Of a stretch of 64,000 nucleotides of DNA, positions 45,324 through 54,724 are shown in pieces (positions within the stretch are counted from its first letter, which is position 1; every line of letters starts with the position of its first letter). Source of the DNA: Candidatus Methanoperedens sp. (GTDB lineage: Archaea > Halobacteriota > Methanosarcinia > Methanosarcinales > Methanoperedenaceae); NCBI GenBank assembly GCA_012026795.1, contig VEPM01000013.1, positions 1 through 64,000 on the forward strand, written 5' to 3'. Made by a program: the position numbers and the translations under genes. A model generated the notes under the pieces. The model ran no database searches. It was not told the DNA's origin and saw nothing but the letters and a program-made list of their open reading frames with translations.

Positions 45324-45691
45324 AAACCATGCCCACCCTGCGTGATAAAAAGAGATATATCGCATTTGAAATAAACTCAGAGAAGGTGATAACCCGACAG
45401 GAACTTGTCAGGGAGATATCGAATTCTGTAATCTCTTTGTTCGGGGATAAAGGAGCAAGTGAAATTAACCCTTCGCTCATGTCATTTGAAGGAAGATCCG
45501 GGATTCTTCGCTGCAACCGTGAAAAAACAAATGAAACAAGGGCGGCCCTTGCCTGCATAAATAATATTCACGGAACGCTCGTTTCTATTCATGTCCTTGG
45601 CATATCCGGCAGTATTAAAGGCGCAACGGAAAAGTTTATACAACAATCACTCGTTAAAGAGTCAGAACCCGAAAAAAGGATAAAGAAATAA
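45320..45691 (+). CDS. rnp2: RNase P protein subunit Pop5 (Rnp2)
   Basis: The 123-residue protein has the Pop5 start RDKKRYIAFEI and the LFGDKGASEI, GRSGILRCNREKTNETRAALA patterns. It pairs with Rpp30 to stimulate RNase P RNA, whose gene is at 27.5 kb. Two nearby ATG codons (first and fourth) are possible starts. psmA follows after 45 bases. Confidence 0.92.
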   Translation: MKTMPTLRDKKRYIAFEINSEKVITRQELVREISNSVISLFGDKGASEINPSLMSFEGRSGILRCNREKTNETRAALACINNIHGTLVSIHVLGISGSIKGATEKFIQQSLVKESEPEKRIKK

Positions 45692-45736
45692 AGAATATAA
45701 GTAATTACGGTTTTTCATATATAAGGAGATGATATA

Positions 45737-46510
45737 ATGCAAATGGCACCACAAATGGGATATGACAGGGCAATCACTGTTTTTAGTCCTGATGGAAGAT
45801 TATTTCAGGTAGAATATGCTCGCGAAGCAGTTAAACGCGGAACAACGGCAGTTGGAGTAAAGGCCGTTGATGGGGTGGCACTTCTGGTCGATAAGCGTGT
45901 TACGAGTAAATTACTTGAAGCTGAATCAATTGAAAAAATATTCCAGATCGATGATCATATAGGAGCTGCCACATCAGGTCTTGTTGCAGACGCCAGGGCT
46001 CTCATTGATCGCGCCCGCGTTGAAGCCCAGATAAATAAAGTTACTTATGATGAACTCATAGGCGTTGAGGTTCTCTCAAAGAAAATATGCGACTTCAAAC
46101 AATCATATACACAATACGGTGGTGTCAGGCCTTTCGGGACAGCTCTCCTTATCGCAGGTGTTGATGACCATCGTGCGCGCCTTTTTGAAACAGACCCAAG
46201 CGGCGCCCTGCTTGAATATAAGGCCACAAGCATTGGTTCGGGAAGAACAGAGACCATGGAGGTCTTCGAGAAGAAATATACAGATGATATAAAGCTGGAA
46301 GATGCAATTATCCTTGGCCTGGATGCACTTCACAGCACGACTGAGGGAGTTTTTAACGCTTCTACTATCGAAGTCGGTATAATAGAACTTTCAACCAGGA
46401 AATTCAGGAAACTCACCCCGGCGGAAGTGGAGAAATATGTGGAACGGGTAATAAAGATGCACGCTTCTGAAACCAGGGGAAAGGATAAGAAAAAGAAGAC
46501 AGAAGAGTGA
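45737..46510 (+). CDS. psmA: Proteasome subunit alpha
   Basis: The 257-residue protein starts with the alpha-specific helix [27 protein letters not shown], followed by the proteasome fold. Alpha rings gate the 20S core and dock the PAN ATPase; the catalytic Thr of beta subunits is absent as expected. The lysine-rich tail (KDKKKKTEE) lacks an obvious HbYX docking role. A GGAGATG site precedes the ATG. It is within the exosome superoperon, as in many euryarchaea. Confidence 0.97.
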   Translation: MQMAPQMGYDRAITVFSPDGRLFQVEYAREAVKRGTTAVGVKAVDGVALLVDKRVTSKLLEAESIEKIFQIDDHIGAATSGLVADARALIDRARVEAQINKVTYDELIGVEVLSKKICDFKQSYTQYGGVRPFGTALLIAGVDDHRARLFETDPSGALLEYKATSIGSGRTETMEVFEKKYTDDIKLEDAIILGLDALHSTTEGVFNASTIEVGIIELSTRKFRKLTPAEVEKYVERVIKMHASETRGKDKKKKTEE

Positions 46511-46517
46511 GGAAAAT

Positions 46518-47213
46518 ATGGTCACTCTTGATGAGTCCATAATTGCGCGTCTTAAGACACATGGAAAAACTTTTGAGGTTTTTGTAGAACCTGAGGGAGC
46601 ACTGGCATATAAAAAAGGCGACCCTGTGAAGATCGAGAATATCCTGGCAGTGGAAGAAGTCTTCGAAGATGCTAAGAATGGTGACAGGCCAAATGAACAG
46701 GACGTTATTAATGCTTTCGGGACGACCGATGCATTGAAGATCGCTGAAAAAATAATCACGGATGGAGAGCTTCATCTTACAACCGAACAGAAAAAGAAGA
46801 TACAGGATGAAAAAAGGCATCGTGTAATAAGCATCATTGCGACCAATGCCATCAATCCCCAGACAAAAGGTCCGCATCCGCCAGCACGCATTGAAGCTGC
46901 CATGAATGAAGCTGGTGTGCATATCGACCCGATGAAAAACGTGGATGAACTTGTAGAGATCGCGATGAAAGCGATAAGACCTATTATCCCGATACGATTT
47001 GAGGAAGTAAAGATCGCTATTAAGCTTCCGGCAGAATACGCTGTAAAATCCTATGGAAGCGTTGCAGGATTTGGAACCCTGACAAAGCAGGAATGGCAAA
47101 ATGACGGTTCCTGGATCGGTGTTTTAACTATTCCGGCAGGAAGACAGGATGAATTGTACAGCCTCCTGAACCGGGTGACAAAAGGGAGTGCGGAAACAAA
47201 GTTCTTAAAGTGA
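46518..47213 (+). CDS. Ribosome maturation protein SBDS (Sdo1)
   Basis: The 231-residue protein is the archaeal SBDS homologue: MVTLDESIIARLKTHGKTFE at the start, an N-terminal FYSH domain, a central helical domain, and a C-terminal ferredoxin-like part. SBDS helps release aIF6 from the large ribosomal subunit. The gene is 7 bases after psmA and 5 bases before rrp4. Confidence 0.96.
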   Translation: MVTLDESIIARLKTHGKTFEVFVEPEGALAYKKGDPVKIENILAVEEVFEDAKNGDRPNEQDVINAFGTTDALKIAEKIITDGELHLTTEQKKKIQDEKRHRVISIIATNAINPQTKGPHPPARIEAAMNEAGVHIDPMKNVDELVEIAMKAIRPIIPIRFEEVKIAIKLPAEYAVKSYGSVAGFGTLTKQEWQNDGSWIGVLTIPAGRQDELYSLLNRVTKGSAETKFLK

Positions 47214-47218
47214 TGTAA

Positions 47219-48061
47219 ATGGATAAAAAATTAGTAATTCCGGGTGAATTCTTATCAGATGATATAAAGCTTGCTGATGAGGGTACATATGTTGAAGATA
47301 ATAAAGTATTTTCATCTGTCTTTGGTATAGCATCATTGAAAAACCATATCAAAGTCGTGCCGCTGTCAGGAAAATATATACCCAGACATGGCGACCTTAT
47401 TATAGGCATAATAAGCGAAGTCTCTTTTTCGAACTGGATAGTTGATATCCGGTCCCCTTATGAGGGTTTATTGCATATATCCGAATTTCCAAGACGAATA
47501 GATAACTCCGAAATGTCAAAATATCTTAAAGTCGGCGATTCAATAATGACGCTTGTTAAGGACGTTGACCAGAGCATGAAGGTCGAACTTACATTGAATG
47601 ACCAGAGACTGAGGCAGATAAAAGACGGCCGTGTCATTGAAGTAACACCTTCCAAGGTGCCAAGATTAATAGGCAGAAGCGGCTCGATGATCGCTATGCT
47701 GAAAAATGAGACTAACTGCAATATATTTATCGGGCAAAATGGCAGGGTATGGCTTACAGGTAAAGATAAGAATCTCGATCTTGCAGTACGGACGATCCAG
47801 AAGATCGAAAAAGAATCTCATATTCCGGGTTTGACAGACAGGATAGTTAACTTCCTGAAAGAAGCAAAAGGGATACCAGTCAAACAACAGGTAAAAAAGA
47901 AAACGAAAAAAGAAGAGGACAGGTGGCACGAACAGGAACCTGCAGAGGAAACTGTCGATGAAAAGATGACAGAAGAAACGGTCATGGAAGATGCAGAAGA
48001 ACCTGAGAACGTTGAAGAGAATAAATCCGGCGGGATTCTGGATGAACTGCTGGATAAATAA
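47219..48061 (+). CDS. rrp4: Exosome RNA-binding subunit Rrp4
   Basis: Rrp4 caps the exosome ring and feeds RNA to it through S1 (PRHGDLIIGIISEVSFSNWIVDI) and KH (VPRLIGRSGSMIAMLKNET) domains. The 280-residue protein is longer than usual (about 230-240) because of a charged, glutamate-rich tail after residue 220. Rrp41 and Rrp42 follow. Confidence 0.95.
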   Translation: MDKKLVIPGEFLSDDIKLADEGTYVEDNKVFSSVFGIASLKNHIKVVPLSGKYIPRHGDLIIGIISEVSFSNWIVDIRSPYEGLLHISEFPRRIDNSEMSKYLKVGDSIMTLVKDVDQSMKVELTLNDQRLRQIKDGRVIEVTPSKVPRLIGRSGSMIAMLKNETNCNIFIGQNGRVWLTGKDKNLDLAVRTIQKIEKESHIPGLTDRIVNFLKEAKGIPVKQQVKKKTKKEEDRWHEQEPAEETVDEKMTEETVMEDAEEPENVEENKSGGILDELLDK

Positions 48062-48113
48062 TATGTCTTGTATAAAATTATAAGGAACGAGGAAGAAAGA
48101 GAAGAGGAATCAT

Positions 48114-48845
48114 ATGGTAAAACCAGAAAAGTTAATTGAAAACGGTATTCGCCTTGATGGCAGAAAACCAGATGAAATAAGACCCATCAAAATAAAGGTG
48201 GGCGTTTTGAACAGGGCTGACGGTTCATGTTATTTTGAATTCGGAGGAAACAAGGTAATTGCAGCAGTATACGGGCCGCGGGAAGTACATCCCCGGCACC
48301 AGCAGAAATCAACAAGCGCAGTTGTTCGGTACAGGTATAATATGGCATCGTTCTCGGTTGAAGAACGAAAACGTCCCGGACCTGACAGGAGAAGCATTGA
48401 AGTCTCAAAGGTGAGCAGGGAAGCCCTCGAACCTGTTATCTTCCAGGAATATTTTCCCCGTTCAGCCATAGATATCTTCGTAGAAGTCCTCCAGGCTGAT
48501 GCAGGTACAAGGACGGCAGGAATTAATGCCGCATCCATAGCTCTTGCAGATGCGGGCATACCAATGAGAAGCCTGGTTTCGGCCTGCGCGGTTGGTAAGA
48601 TCGATGATACCCTTGTTCTTGACCTGAATAAAGATGAAGACAACTATGGGCAGGCTGATATGCCAATTGCCATGACCCCGGATGGGAAGATCACACTATT
48701 GCAGATGGACGGTCATCTTACCAGGGACGAATTCAGGGAAGGTCTTGAAATGGCAAAGAAAGGATGTCTTGAGATAGCGCAATTGCAAAGAACCGCACTT
48801 ATGGAAAAATATTCCCCCCTGATAGAAGGTGAAGTCAATGAGTAA
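48114..48845 (+). CDS. rrp41: Exosome catalytic subunit Rrp41
   Basis: The 243-residue RNase PH-fold protein is the phosphorolytic subunit: [15 protein letters not shown] at the start, [16 protein letters not shown], and the catalytic [18 protein letters not shown] with acidic active-site residues. It degrades or tails RNA 3' ends in the hexameric Rrp41-Rrp42 ring. Its stop overlaps the rrp42 start region. Confidence 0.97.
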   Translation: MVKPEKLIENGIRLDGRKPDEIRPIKIKVGVLNRADGSCYFEFGGNKVIAAVYGPREVHPRHQQKSTSAVVRYRYNMASFSVEERKRPGPDRRSIEVSKVSREALEPVIFQEYFPRSAIDIFVEVLQADAGTRTAGINAASIALADAGIPMRSLVSACAVGKIDDTLVLDLNKDEDNYGQADMPIAMTPDGKITLLQMDGHLTRDEFREGLEMAKKGCLEIAQLQRTALMEKYSPLIEGEVNE

Positions 48846-49617
48846 TGAAATAATGTCGGAGCTTCGTAAAGATTATATTTATAATCTGATGATCAAAGGG
48901 GAAAGAGAGGATGGGCGAAAATTTGATGAGTACAGGGAGATAACAATTGATACAAATGTTATTGAAAAGGCAGAGGGCTCCGCACGCGTCAAACTCGGGG
49001 ATACACATGTGGTTGTCGGCGTTAAGATCCAGCCCGGCGCGCCTTTTCCTGACACGCCCGACAAAGGGGTGATCATTACAAATCTTGAACTTATCCCTCT
49101 TGCTTCACCTGTATTTGAATCAGGCCCTCCGAGGGAAGATGCCATAGAACTTGCCAGGGTAGTTGACAGGGGCATCCGTGAATCAGAGTCTATTGATCTT
49201 TCAAAGCTGTGTATAACACCTGGAGAAAAAGTATGGATGGTTTTCATTGATGTTCATGTCCTTGATGATGGAGGGAACATTATGGATGCTGCATCCCTGG
49301 GAGCCATAGCGGCTTTAATGACAGCAAAATTACCGGCACAAAGATTTGGTGTGGGAGAAGACACGCCTGTTCCCATGAGGGACGTACCTGTTGCCGTAAC
49401 TGCGGTTGAGATCGGCGGAGCCATTATGCTTGACCCTTCACTTGATGAACAAAGCATATCAGGAACAAAACTGACCGTAATTTCCAACCAGGATGGCGGA
49501 TTATCAGGCATGCAAAAGAGCGGTGTTTCGCCACTTACAAGTGAACAGATAAATTATATAGTGGATATTTCAATTGAGAAGGCAAAAGAATTAAGAGAAA
49601 AATTCCTGGAGATATAA
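48838..49617 (+). CDS. rrp42: Exosome subunit Rrp42
   Basis: The 259-residue RNase PH-fold protein pairs with Rrp41; it has [12 protein letters not shown] at the start, [21 protein letters not shown] and a non-catalytic active-site region. The start is placed at ATG 48838 with AAGGTG just upstream; a GTG at 48829 is inside that site. It overlaps the rrp41 stop. Confidence 0.96.
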   Translation: MSNEIMSELRKDYIYNLMIKGEREDGRKFDEYREITIDTNVIEKAEGSARVKLGDTHVVVGVKIQPGAPFPDTPDKGVIITNLELIPLASPVFESGPPREDAIELARVVDRGIRESESIDLSKLCITPGEKVWMVFIDVHVLDDGGNIMDAASLGAIAALMTAKLPAQRFGVGEDTPVPMRDVPVAVTAVEIGGAIMLDPSLDEQSISGTKLTVISNQDGGLSGMQKSGVSPLTSEQINYIVDISIEKAKELREKFLEI

Positions 49618-49619
49618 TC

Positions 49620-49925
49620 ATGGCAAAAATCAGCTCAAAAGGACATAAATCAAGATCTGCCGGAAGATTTGGAACAAGATACGGAACAAAGGCCAGAAAA
49701 ATTATTGGCGATACTGAAGAGAAAATGCGGGCCGAATACACATGTTCCAAATGCGGCGCAAAGAAAATAGCAAGGATTGGTACAGGAATATGGCAGTGCT
49801 CCAAATGTGAACACACATTCGCCGGAGGCTCATATGTTCCACAAAGTCCTGCTCATACAACAGTCTTAAGAGCAGTTCAGGGTGTAAAAGCTGAAATTAA
49901 TAAACAATTAGATTCAGCAAGATAA
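49620..49925 (+). CDS. rpl37ae: Large-subunit ribosomal protein L37Ae (eL43)
   Basis: A 101-residue ribosomal protein with basic N-terminus SSKGHKSRSAGRFGTRYGTK and a zinc ribbon CSKCGAKK...WQCSKCEHTFAGG. Its position 2 bases after rrp42 is common in euryarchaea. Confidence 0.96.
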   Translation: MAKISSKGHKSRSAGRFGTRYGTKARKIIGDTEEKMRAEYTCSKCGAKKIARIGTGIWQCSKCEHTFAGGSYVPQSPAHTTVLRAVQGVKAEINKQLDSAR

Positions 49926-49934
49926 GGATACAGT

Positions 49935-50072
49935 ATGGTTTATAAATGTACCCGTTGCAAGCGGGCAGTGGAAATAGACTATGAATATAGCGGTGTCCGT
50001 TGCCCTTATTGCGGCCATAGAATCCTTGTCAAGGAAAGACCTGTAGTTGTAAAACAGGTCAAAGCCGAATGA
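49935..50072 (+). CDS. rpoP: RNA polymerase subunit Rpo12 (RpoP)
   Basis: A 45-residue zinc-ribbon protein, [20 protein letters not shown] then [14 protein letters not shown], the archaeal Rpb12 equivalent, part of the RNA polymerase assembly platform. It is easily missed because of its size. Its TGA overlaps the ATG of the Brix gene. Confidence 0.96.
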   Translation: MVYKCTRCKRAVEIDYEYSGVRCPYCGHRILVKERPVVVKQVKAE

Positions 50073-50509
50073 TCATTACCACTGCACGAAAACCATCATC
50101 AAAAACACGAACATTCTGCAAACATTTAGGCAGGTTCACGGGCTGGAAATATGTGACCCGCGGAAAAGCCAGCCTTCAGGAGTTTGCAGATAAATCTTTT
50201 TTATTAGTAGGTGAATACAAAGGAAACCCTGGCAGTTTTAGTTTTTTTTTTAAAGAAAAGTGTGTCCTCTCGATTCGTGCCAATGTATCACTCGATAAAG
50301 ATATTGGAACCGGGATTGAACCTGTAATCCAGGGAAATAATTCCCTTGCGCTTGATCTTGGTAAAGTGACAGGATTAAGAACCGGAGAAGGGGAAAAATC
50401 AAACAGGATTATTATGGTCGATGATAATATTGAATTTACAAGTGATGGTGAATACTATATTAAATTAAAAGTACTGGAAGTACGAGGCGAGGGTAGTCAT
50501 AGTGTTTGA
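50069..50509 (+). CDS. Brix-domain ribosome assembly protein
   Basis: The 146-residue protein starts [22 protein letters not shown], the archaeal Brix/Imp4-like family involved in pre-rRNA processing or large-subunit assembly. It follows rpoP with overlap. The ATG of the next gene lies within its last codons. Confidence 0.9.
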   Translation: MIITTARKPSSKTRTFCKHLGRFTGWKYVTRGKASLQEFADKSFLLVGEYKGNPGSFSFFFKEKCVLSIRANVSLDKDIGTGIEPVIQGNNSLALDLGKVTGLRTGEGEKSNRIIMVDDNIEFTSDGEYYIKLKVLEVRGEGSHSV

Positions 50510-51449
50510 CCTGTTCAAGAAAGAAGAGATCAATTCCCTGAAAGCAAGAATATCACAGCTTGAGGAAGAGAACAGGGTACTCTCCCTGCAGCTTGGTAAA
50601 AGGGATGAAAAAACAAAAAAAACGATCGCAATAAAACAGGATGTCGATCGGGAATTAAATGAAGCCATAAATAAGATATCTTCACTTACTAATGAGATAC
50701 AGGCGCTCAAAAAAGAAACATCACAGGAGTTTAAATTGAAATTATCCGAAAGCATGTCCAAAAACAGGCTTGAGGAAATAATTTTCTTTATCAGCACAAT
50801 GAGGTCGAAGATTTCGACATTAATAACAGTTTACCTGGGAAAAGATAAGGCGCTTGCGGATGTGGCAGGAGAAACGGTAAAACTTTTTGACAGTCCATCT
50901 TTGCACCTTATTGAAAAAATAGAATCATCCACTGGAAAAATAATTTTTTACGATACCAACGGGATCGTTGGCCTGGTAATAATACCGGTTTTCCCAATCC
51001 TTACTTCAGAATGCATTCTAAGCACACAATTCGATCTTGAACCTTTAAAACAAAATCTTGAATATGAAAAAATACTTGTTATCAATACCCATGCAGGTGA
51101 GACCATTATAGGAATTGTCGAAGCTGATACTTTTGTGGAGCATGAGATCGTAAGAAGCAGCGTTATGGGGAAACATAAACAGGGAGGATGGAGCCAGAAG
51201 CGATTCCAGAGCCTGGTTGAAGAGGATATCAAACATCATGCGAATAAAGTGAGGTCTGCACTTGACCCGATTCTTTCAAAGCATAAGGATATCCAATATG
51301 TCCTTGCAGGCGGTGAGGGTAAATTGATAAAAATGATAACGGAAGGATATGATTTTCCCCTGGTTATGAAGAGTATGGATACAATTTCAAATAAGAATGT
51401 TGATCAGGTCTTGAGGGATGTACTGGCAGTCAGATGTTACTGGTTTTGA
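50502..51449 (+). CDS. Vms1/eRF1-like peptidyl-tRNA release factor (archaeal VLRF1 type)
   Basis: This 315-residue protein has a coiled-coil N-terminus (residues 8-85) and an eRF1-like domain: VINTHAGETIIGI, then GKHKQGGWSQKRF (GGW at 228-230, Gln232), then LVEEDIKHHANKV. The GG.SQ loop is the catalytic feature of Vms1/ANKZF1-type factors, which cut nascent chains from tRNA on stalled ribosomes. Family placement is by motif; the residue before the Gln differs from classical GGQ. Cotranscription with Brix, exosome and L37Ae fits a ribosome quality role. Confidence 0.8.
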   Translation: MFDLFKKEEINSLKARISQLEEENRVLSLQLGKRDEKTKKTIAIKQDVDRELNEAINKISSLTNEIQALKKETSQEFKLKLSESMSKNRLEEIIFFISTMRSKISTLITVYLGKDKALADVAGETVKLFDSPSLHLIEKIESSTGKIIFYDTNGIVGLVIIPVFPILTSECILSTQFDLEPLKQNLEYEKILVINTHAGETIIGIVEADTFVEHEIVRSSVMGKHKQGGWSQKRFQSLVEEDIKHHANKVRSALDPILSKHKDIQYVLAGGEGKLIKMITEGYDFPLVMKSMDTISNKNVDQVLRDVLAVRCYWF

Positions 51450-51507
51450 TACCAGAAACAATTAACCTGCCATGTATAAATATGAGGATGTAAATAGTTA
51501 AAGTGTC

Positions 51508-51771
51508 TTGAGGATAAAAAATTCGAACCAAAAAAAGGATATTCAAATAGACGAAGATACCTTAAAGAATACTACTAAATGCAAAAAAGATTTTTCCTGC
51601 ATATCCGATAGAAAAGATAAACTCTGCAAGGTTGAACTTAGTGTCGATAATAAAATACATTTTGTGAAATGCATGAACAATGAACCCTGTAATTACAGGG
51701 TACCGTTTGGTTATTCTTTTGTTTGTGTATGTCCTGTGAGGAAAGAACTCTTTAATCGCTATAATATCTAA
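51508..51771 (+). CDS. Cysteine-rich small protein
   Basis: The 87-residue product has seven cysteines arranged KCKKDFSC, LCKVE, KCMNNEPC and VCVC, a metal-binding or disulfide pattern. TTG is the only start at this position; no strong ribosome site is seen. Unrecognised. It follows the superoperon and may be its last gene. Confidence 0.5.
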   Translation: MRIKNSNQKKDIQIDEDTLKNTTKCKKDFSCISDRKDKLCKVELSVDNKIHFVKCMNNEPCNYRVPFGYSFVCVCPVRKELFNRYNI

Positions 51772-51909
51772 TTATTCTAATATCTGATGTCAGAATATGC
51801 ATGACCTTTGCCTTGAGCAGGATTCGGAAATCGTGCAGTCCCGAATATAAAAATATATATGTATCATGTCCTATCTTAGACGATTAATAGTGCGAAATGA
51901 GATGCAAGA

Positions 51910-53199
51910 ATGACTAAAAAGATCAAACTCTCTGAACTTGGAAGCCTGATTGGTGGCGATATTGAAGCCCTTGAAGGAGTAAGAATAGAAGGCGATGTTG
52001 AAATAGACCTCGGACAAATGGGTATGAATCCCCAGATGGCATATGCATTAGGCCATGAAACTGCGCAAATGGCTCTTCACTTGATGAATATTTCAAGAAT
52101 ATTGGGTTATCCCATTGATCAGGTATTAGGAGGCCAGCAGGTTGCGGCCCCAAAGAAGTTAAGTAAATTAACCGAGTCGAAATTCAGCGTTGGAACAATA
52201 GAGGAATGGAAAACTCCTATCCAGGAAGTCGTGCTGGGAGCAACTTCATCAGACGGTGGAAGCAGGAAGAGTACTATAACACTTGGAGGGGAAAAAGCCC
52301 TTCCTTATTATTTTGATAGCCCGATGCCGCATCGCAATCATATCACTATGGATGTTTTTGATATGCCCATCAACATGGCAAAAGCAGTAAAATCCAACTA
52401 TGAGGACGTTATCAACAGTCCGGCAGAATGGGCAAAGAAAGTTGTCCGGGATTTTGGCGCTGATATGGTTACAATTCATCTTATCAGTACTGATCCTAAC
52501 ATCAAGGACACATCCCCTGCGCAGGCTGCAAAAACCGTGGAAGAAGTCCTGCAGGCAGTGGATGTGCCTATTGTAATCGGCGGTTCGGGTAATCCTGAAA
52601 AAGATCCTGCTGTTCTTGAGAAAGCGGCTGAGGTCGCTGAAGGTGAACGATGCCTTCTTGCGTCGGCCAGTTTGAACCTTGATTATGCAAGGATTGCTGA
52701 GGCTGCCAAGAAATATAATCATGTTGTGCTCTCATGGACGCAGCTTGAGATTAACGCACAAAAAGAACTAAACCGGAAGCTTATGAAACAATGCGGGGTG
52801 GCGCGCGAAAATATATTGATGGATCCGACAACCGCAGCTCTTGGATACGGGCTTGATTATGCTTACACGAATATGGAACGGATCAGGCTTGCAGGCTTGT
52901 CCGGTGATACTGAACTGAATTTCCCCATGTCAAGCGGTACTACAAATGCCTGGGGAGCGCGCGAAGCATGGATGACAGCATCACCTTTGAAAGAAGATTC
53001 CGACTGGGGACCCCGTGAATACCGGGGACCTATCTGGGAAATAATCACGGGTTTGACATTATCGTTAGCGGGTAACGATCTTTTCATGATGATGCACCCC
53101 ACCGCAGTACAGGTCTTAAAAGAAATTACACAGACATTGTATGGTTTGAAAGAAACAGAGCAACTTAATATCGATAACTGGATAACGGCGGTGGTATAA
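51910..53199 (+). CDS. cdhD: Acetyl-CoA decarbonylase/synthase delta subunit (corrinoid)
   Basis: CdhD with CdhE forms the corrinoid iron-sulfur component that moves the methyl group between tetrahydro(methano/sarcina)pterin and the A-cluster. The 429-residue TIM-barrel protein has the dihydropteroate-like [16 protein letters not shown] and [15 protein letters not shown] segments and ends [16 protein letters not shown]-like AAAATATATATG lies near 51850. The cdhE ATG overlaps its TAA. The CdhA, B and C subunits are not adjacent. Confidence 0.96.
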   Translation: MTKKIKLSELGSLIGGDIEALEGVRIEGDVEIDLGQMGMNPQMAYALGHETAQMALHLMNISRILGYPIDQVLGGQQVAAPKKLSKLTESKFSVGTIEEWKTPIQEVVLGATSSDGGSRKSTITLGGEKALPYYFDSPMPHRNHITMDVFDMPINMAKAVKSNYEDVINSPAEWAKKVVRDFGADMVTIHLISTDPNIKDTSPAQAAKTVEEVLQAVDVPIVIGGSGNPEKDPAVLEKAAEVAEGERCLLASASLNLDYARIAEAAKKYNHVVLSWTQLEINAQKELNRKLMKQCGVARENILMDPTTAALGYGLDYAYTNMERIRLAGLSGDTELNFPMSSGTTNAWGAREAWMTASPLKEDSDWGPREYRGPIWEIITGLTLSLAGNDLFMMMHPTAVQVLKEITQTLYGLKETEQLNIDNWITAVV

Positions 53200-54608
53200 T
53201 GAAAGTAAATAGCCCGCTTCAGGTCTATAAGTACCTGCCGCAGACAAACTGCGCAGAATGCGGCGAAACAACATGTATGGCTTTTGCGTCCCATCTCATT
53301 GACAGGTCAAAGAAAGTTGATGATTGCCCGCCCATACTGAAGGAAGGATTTAAGAAAAAATACATGGAATTGGTGACTCTTCTTGCTCCGGAGATACGTG
53401 AGGTCACGATCGGTACAGGAGAAAATGCAAAAAGAATCGGAGGGGATGATATCCTTTACCGCCACCAGTTGACCTTCTTTGACCCGACCGCCTTTGCTTA
53501 CGATGTATGGGATACAATGCCTGAAAATGAACTTGTGGAAAGGGTGAATAAGATCCAGAATTTCAGGAAATTCTATGTCGGGAAGTTCCTTAAAGTTGAC
53601 ATGGTAGCCATAAGATGCGTTTCCGGTGATGCCCTTAAATTTGCAGCAGCGGTAAAAAAGGTAAATGAAATCACAAAACTTCCACTCGTACTCTGCTCCC
53701 TGGATCCTGCAGTCCTCAAGGCCGGACTTGAAGTTGTTAAAGATAAGAATCCTCTTATATATGCAGCAAATGAGAAAAACTGGAATGAAGTATCAGAGCT
53801 TGCTTTGAATTATAAAGTCCCGGTTGTATTGTTCTCACCGGACCTTGATAAACTTAAATCCCTTGCCCTGAGCTTCGGGGAAATGGGCATCAGGGATATT
53901 GTTCTTGATCCTGGTACCTATCCGCAGGGTAAGCAATTGAAGGAAACTTTTGAACGGTTCATAAAACTTCGCCGCTCTGGAATAAAAGAAGGACAAAAGG
54001 ATATAGCTTACCCGATCCTGGCTGTTCCACTTAATGCCTGGCTTGTTTATAAGGATACAGTTACTGCCTCTTACTGGGAAACGGTACTTGCCTCAGTATT
54101 TACTATAAGGTACGGTGACATCATGATACTTCATAGCCTTGAGCCCTATGCCATGCTTCCTGAGGTTCACATCAGGGATACGATCTATACCGATCCCCGG
54201 ACACCGGTGAAAGTGGCTCCGGGTGTAAATGAAGTTGGTTCTCCGACAAAGGATTCACCTGTGATAGTTACAACGAATTTCGCTCTTACTTACTATACCG
54301 TGGAGAGCGACCTTTCTTCCAACAAGGTGAACTGTTATCTTGCAGCGGTTGATACAGACGGTATTGGGGTTGAAGCCGCGGTTGCGGGTGGGCAGCTTAC
54401 GGCAGCCAAGATAAAAGATACTTTCCAGAAGGCCAGTTTCGAGTTCAAGGATAAGACTTCCCATAGTACTGTTATTCTTCCGGGTCTTGCTGCAAGGCTG
54501 CAGGGGGATGTGGAAGATGTGACAGGGCTTCGTGTGATGATCGGTCCGCCTGACTCAGGAAGAATTCCGGGCTGGATGGAGAAGAACTGGCCTCCAAAAC
54601 CGAAATAA
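53199..54608 (+). CDS. cdhE: Acetyl-CoA decarbonylase/synthase gamma subunit (corrinoid FeS)
   Basis: The 469-residue subunit starts with the [4Fe-4S] module TNCAECGETTCMAFASHL (Cys18, 21, 26, and 43 in DDCPP), then a TIM-barrel and a C-terminal B12-binding domain ending near GPPDSGRIPGW. It carries the methyl-corrinoid. It is translationally coupled to cdhD by TAATG. Confidence 0.97.
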   Translation: MKVNSPLQVYKYLPQTNCAECGETTCMAFASHLIDRSKKVDDCPPILKEGFKKKYMELVTLLAPEIREVTIGTGENAKRIGGDDILYRHQLTFFDPTAFAYDVWDTMPENELVERVNKIQNFRKFYVGKFLKVDMVAIRCVSGDALKFAAAVKKVNEITKLPLVLCSLDPAVLKAGLEVVKDKNPLIYAANEKNWNEVSELALNYKVPVVLFSPDLDKLKSLALSFGEMGIRDIVLDPGTYPQGKQLKETFERFIKLRRSGIKEGQKDIAYPILAVPLNAWLVYKDTVTASYWETVLASVFTIRYGDIMILHSLEPYAMLPEVHIRDTIYTDPRTPVKVAPGVNEVGSPTKDSPVIVTTNFALTYYTVESDLSSNKVNCYLAAVDTDGIGVEAAVAGGQLTAAKIKDTFQKASFEFKDKTSHSTVILPGLAARLQGDVEDVTGLRVMIGPPDSGRIPGWMEKNWPPKPK

Positions 54609-54724
54609 AAATATTTTCACACCTTATTTCTCCTTTTACACACGTTTTTATCAATCAAATCTATATACTTTAACAGTGTAATCAGTAGAGAGACCAATAA
54701 TGTGGTTCGAAAGAGGCATTTAAC

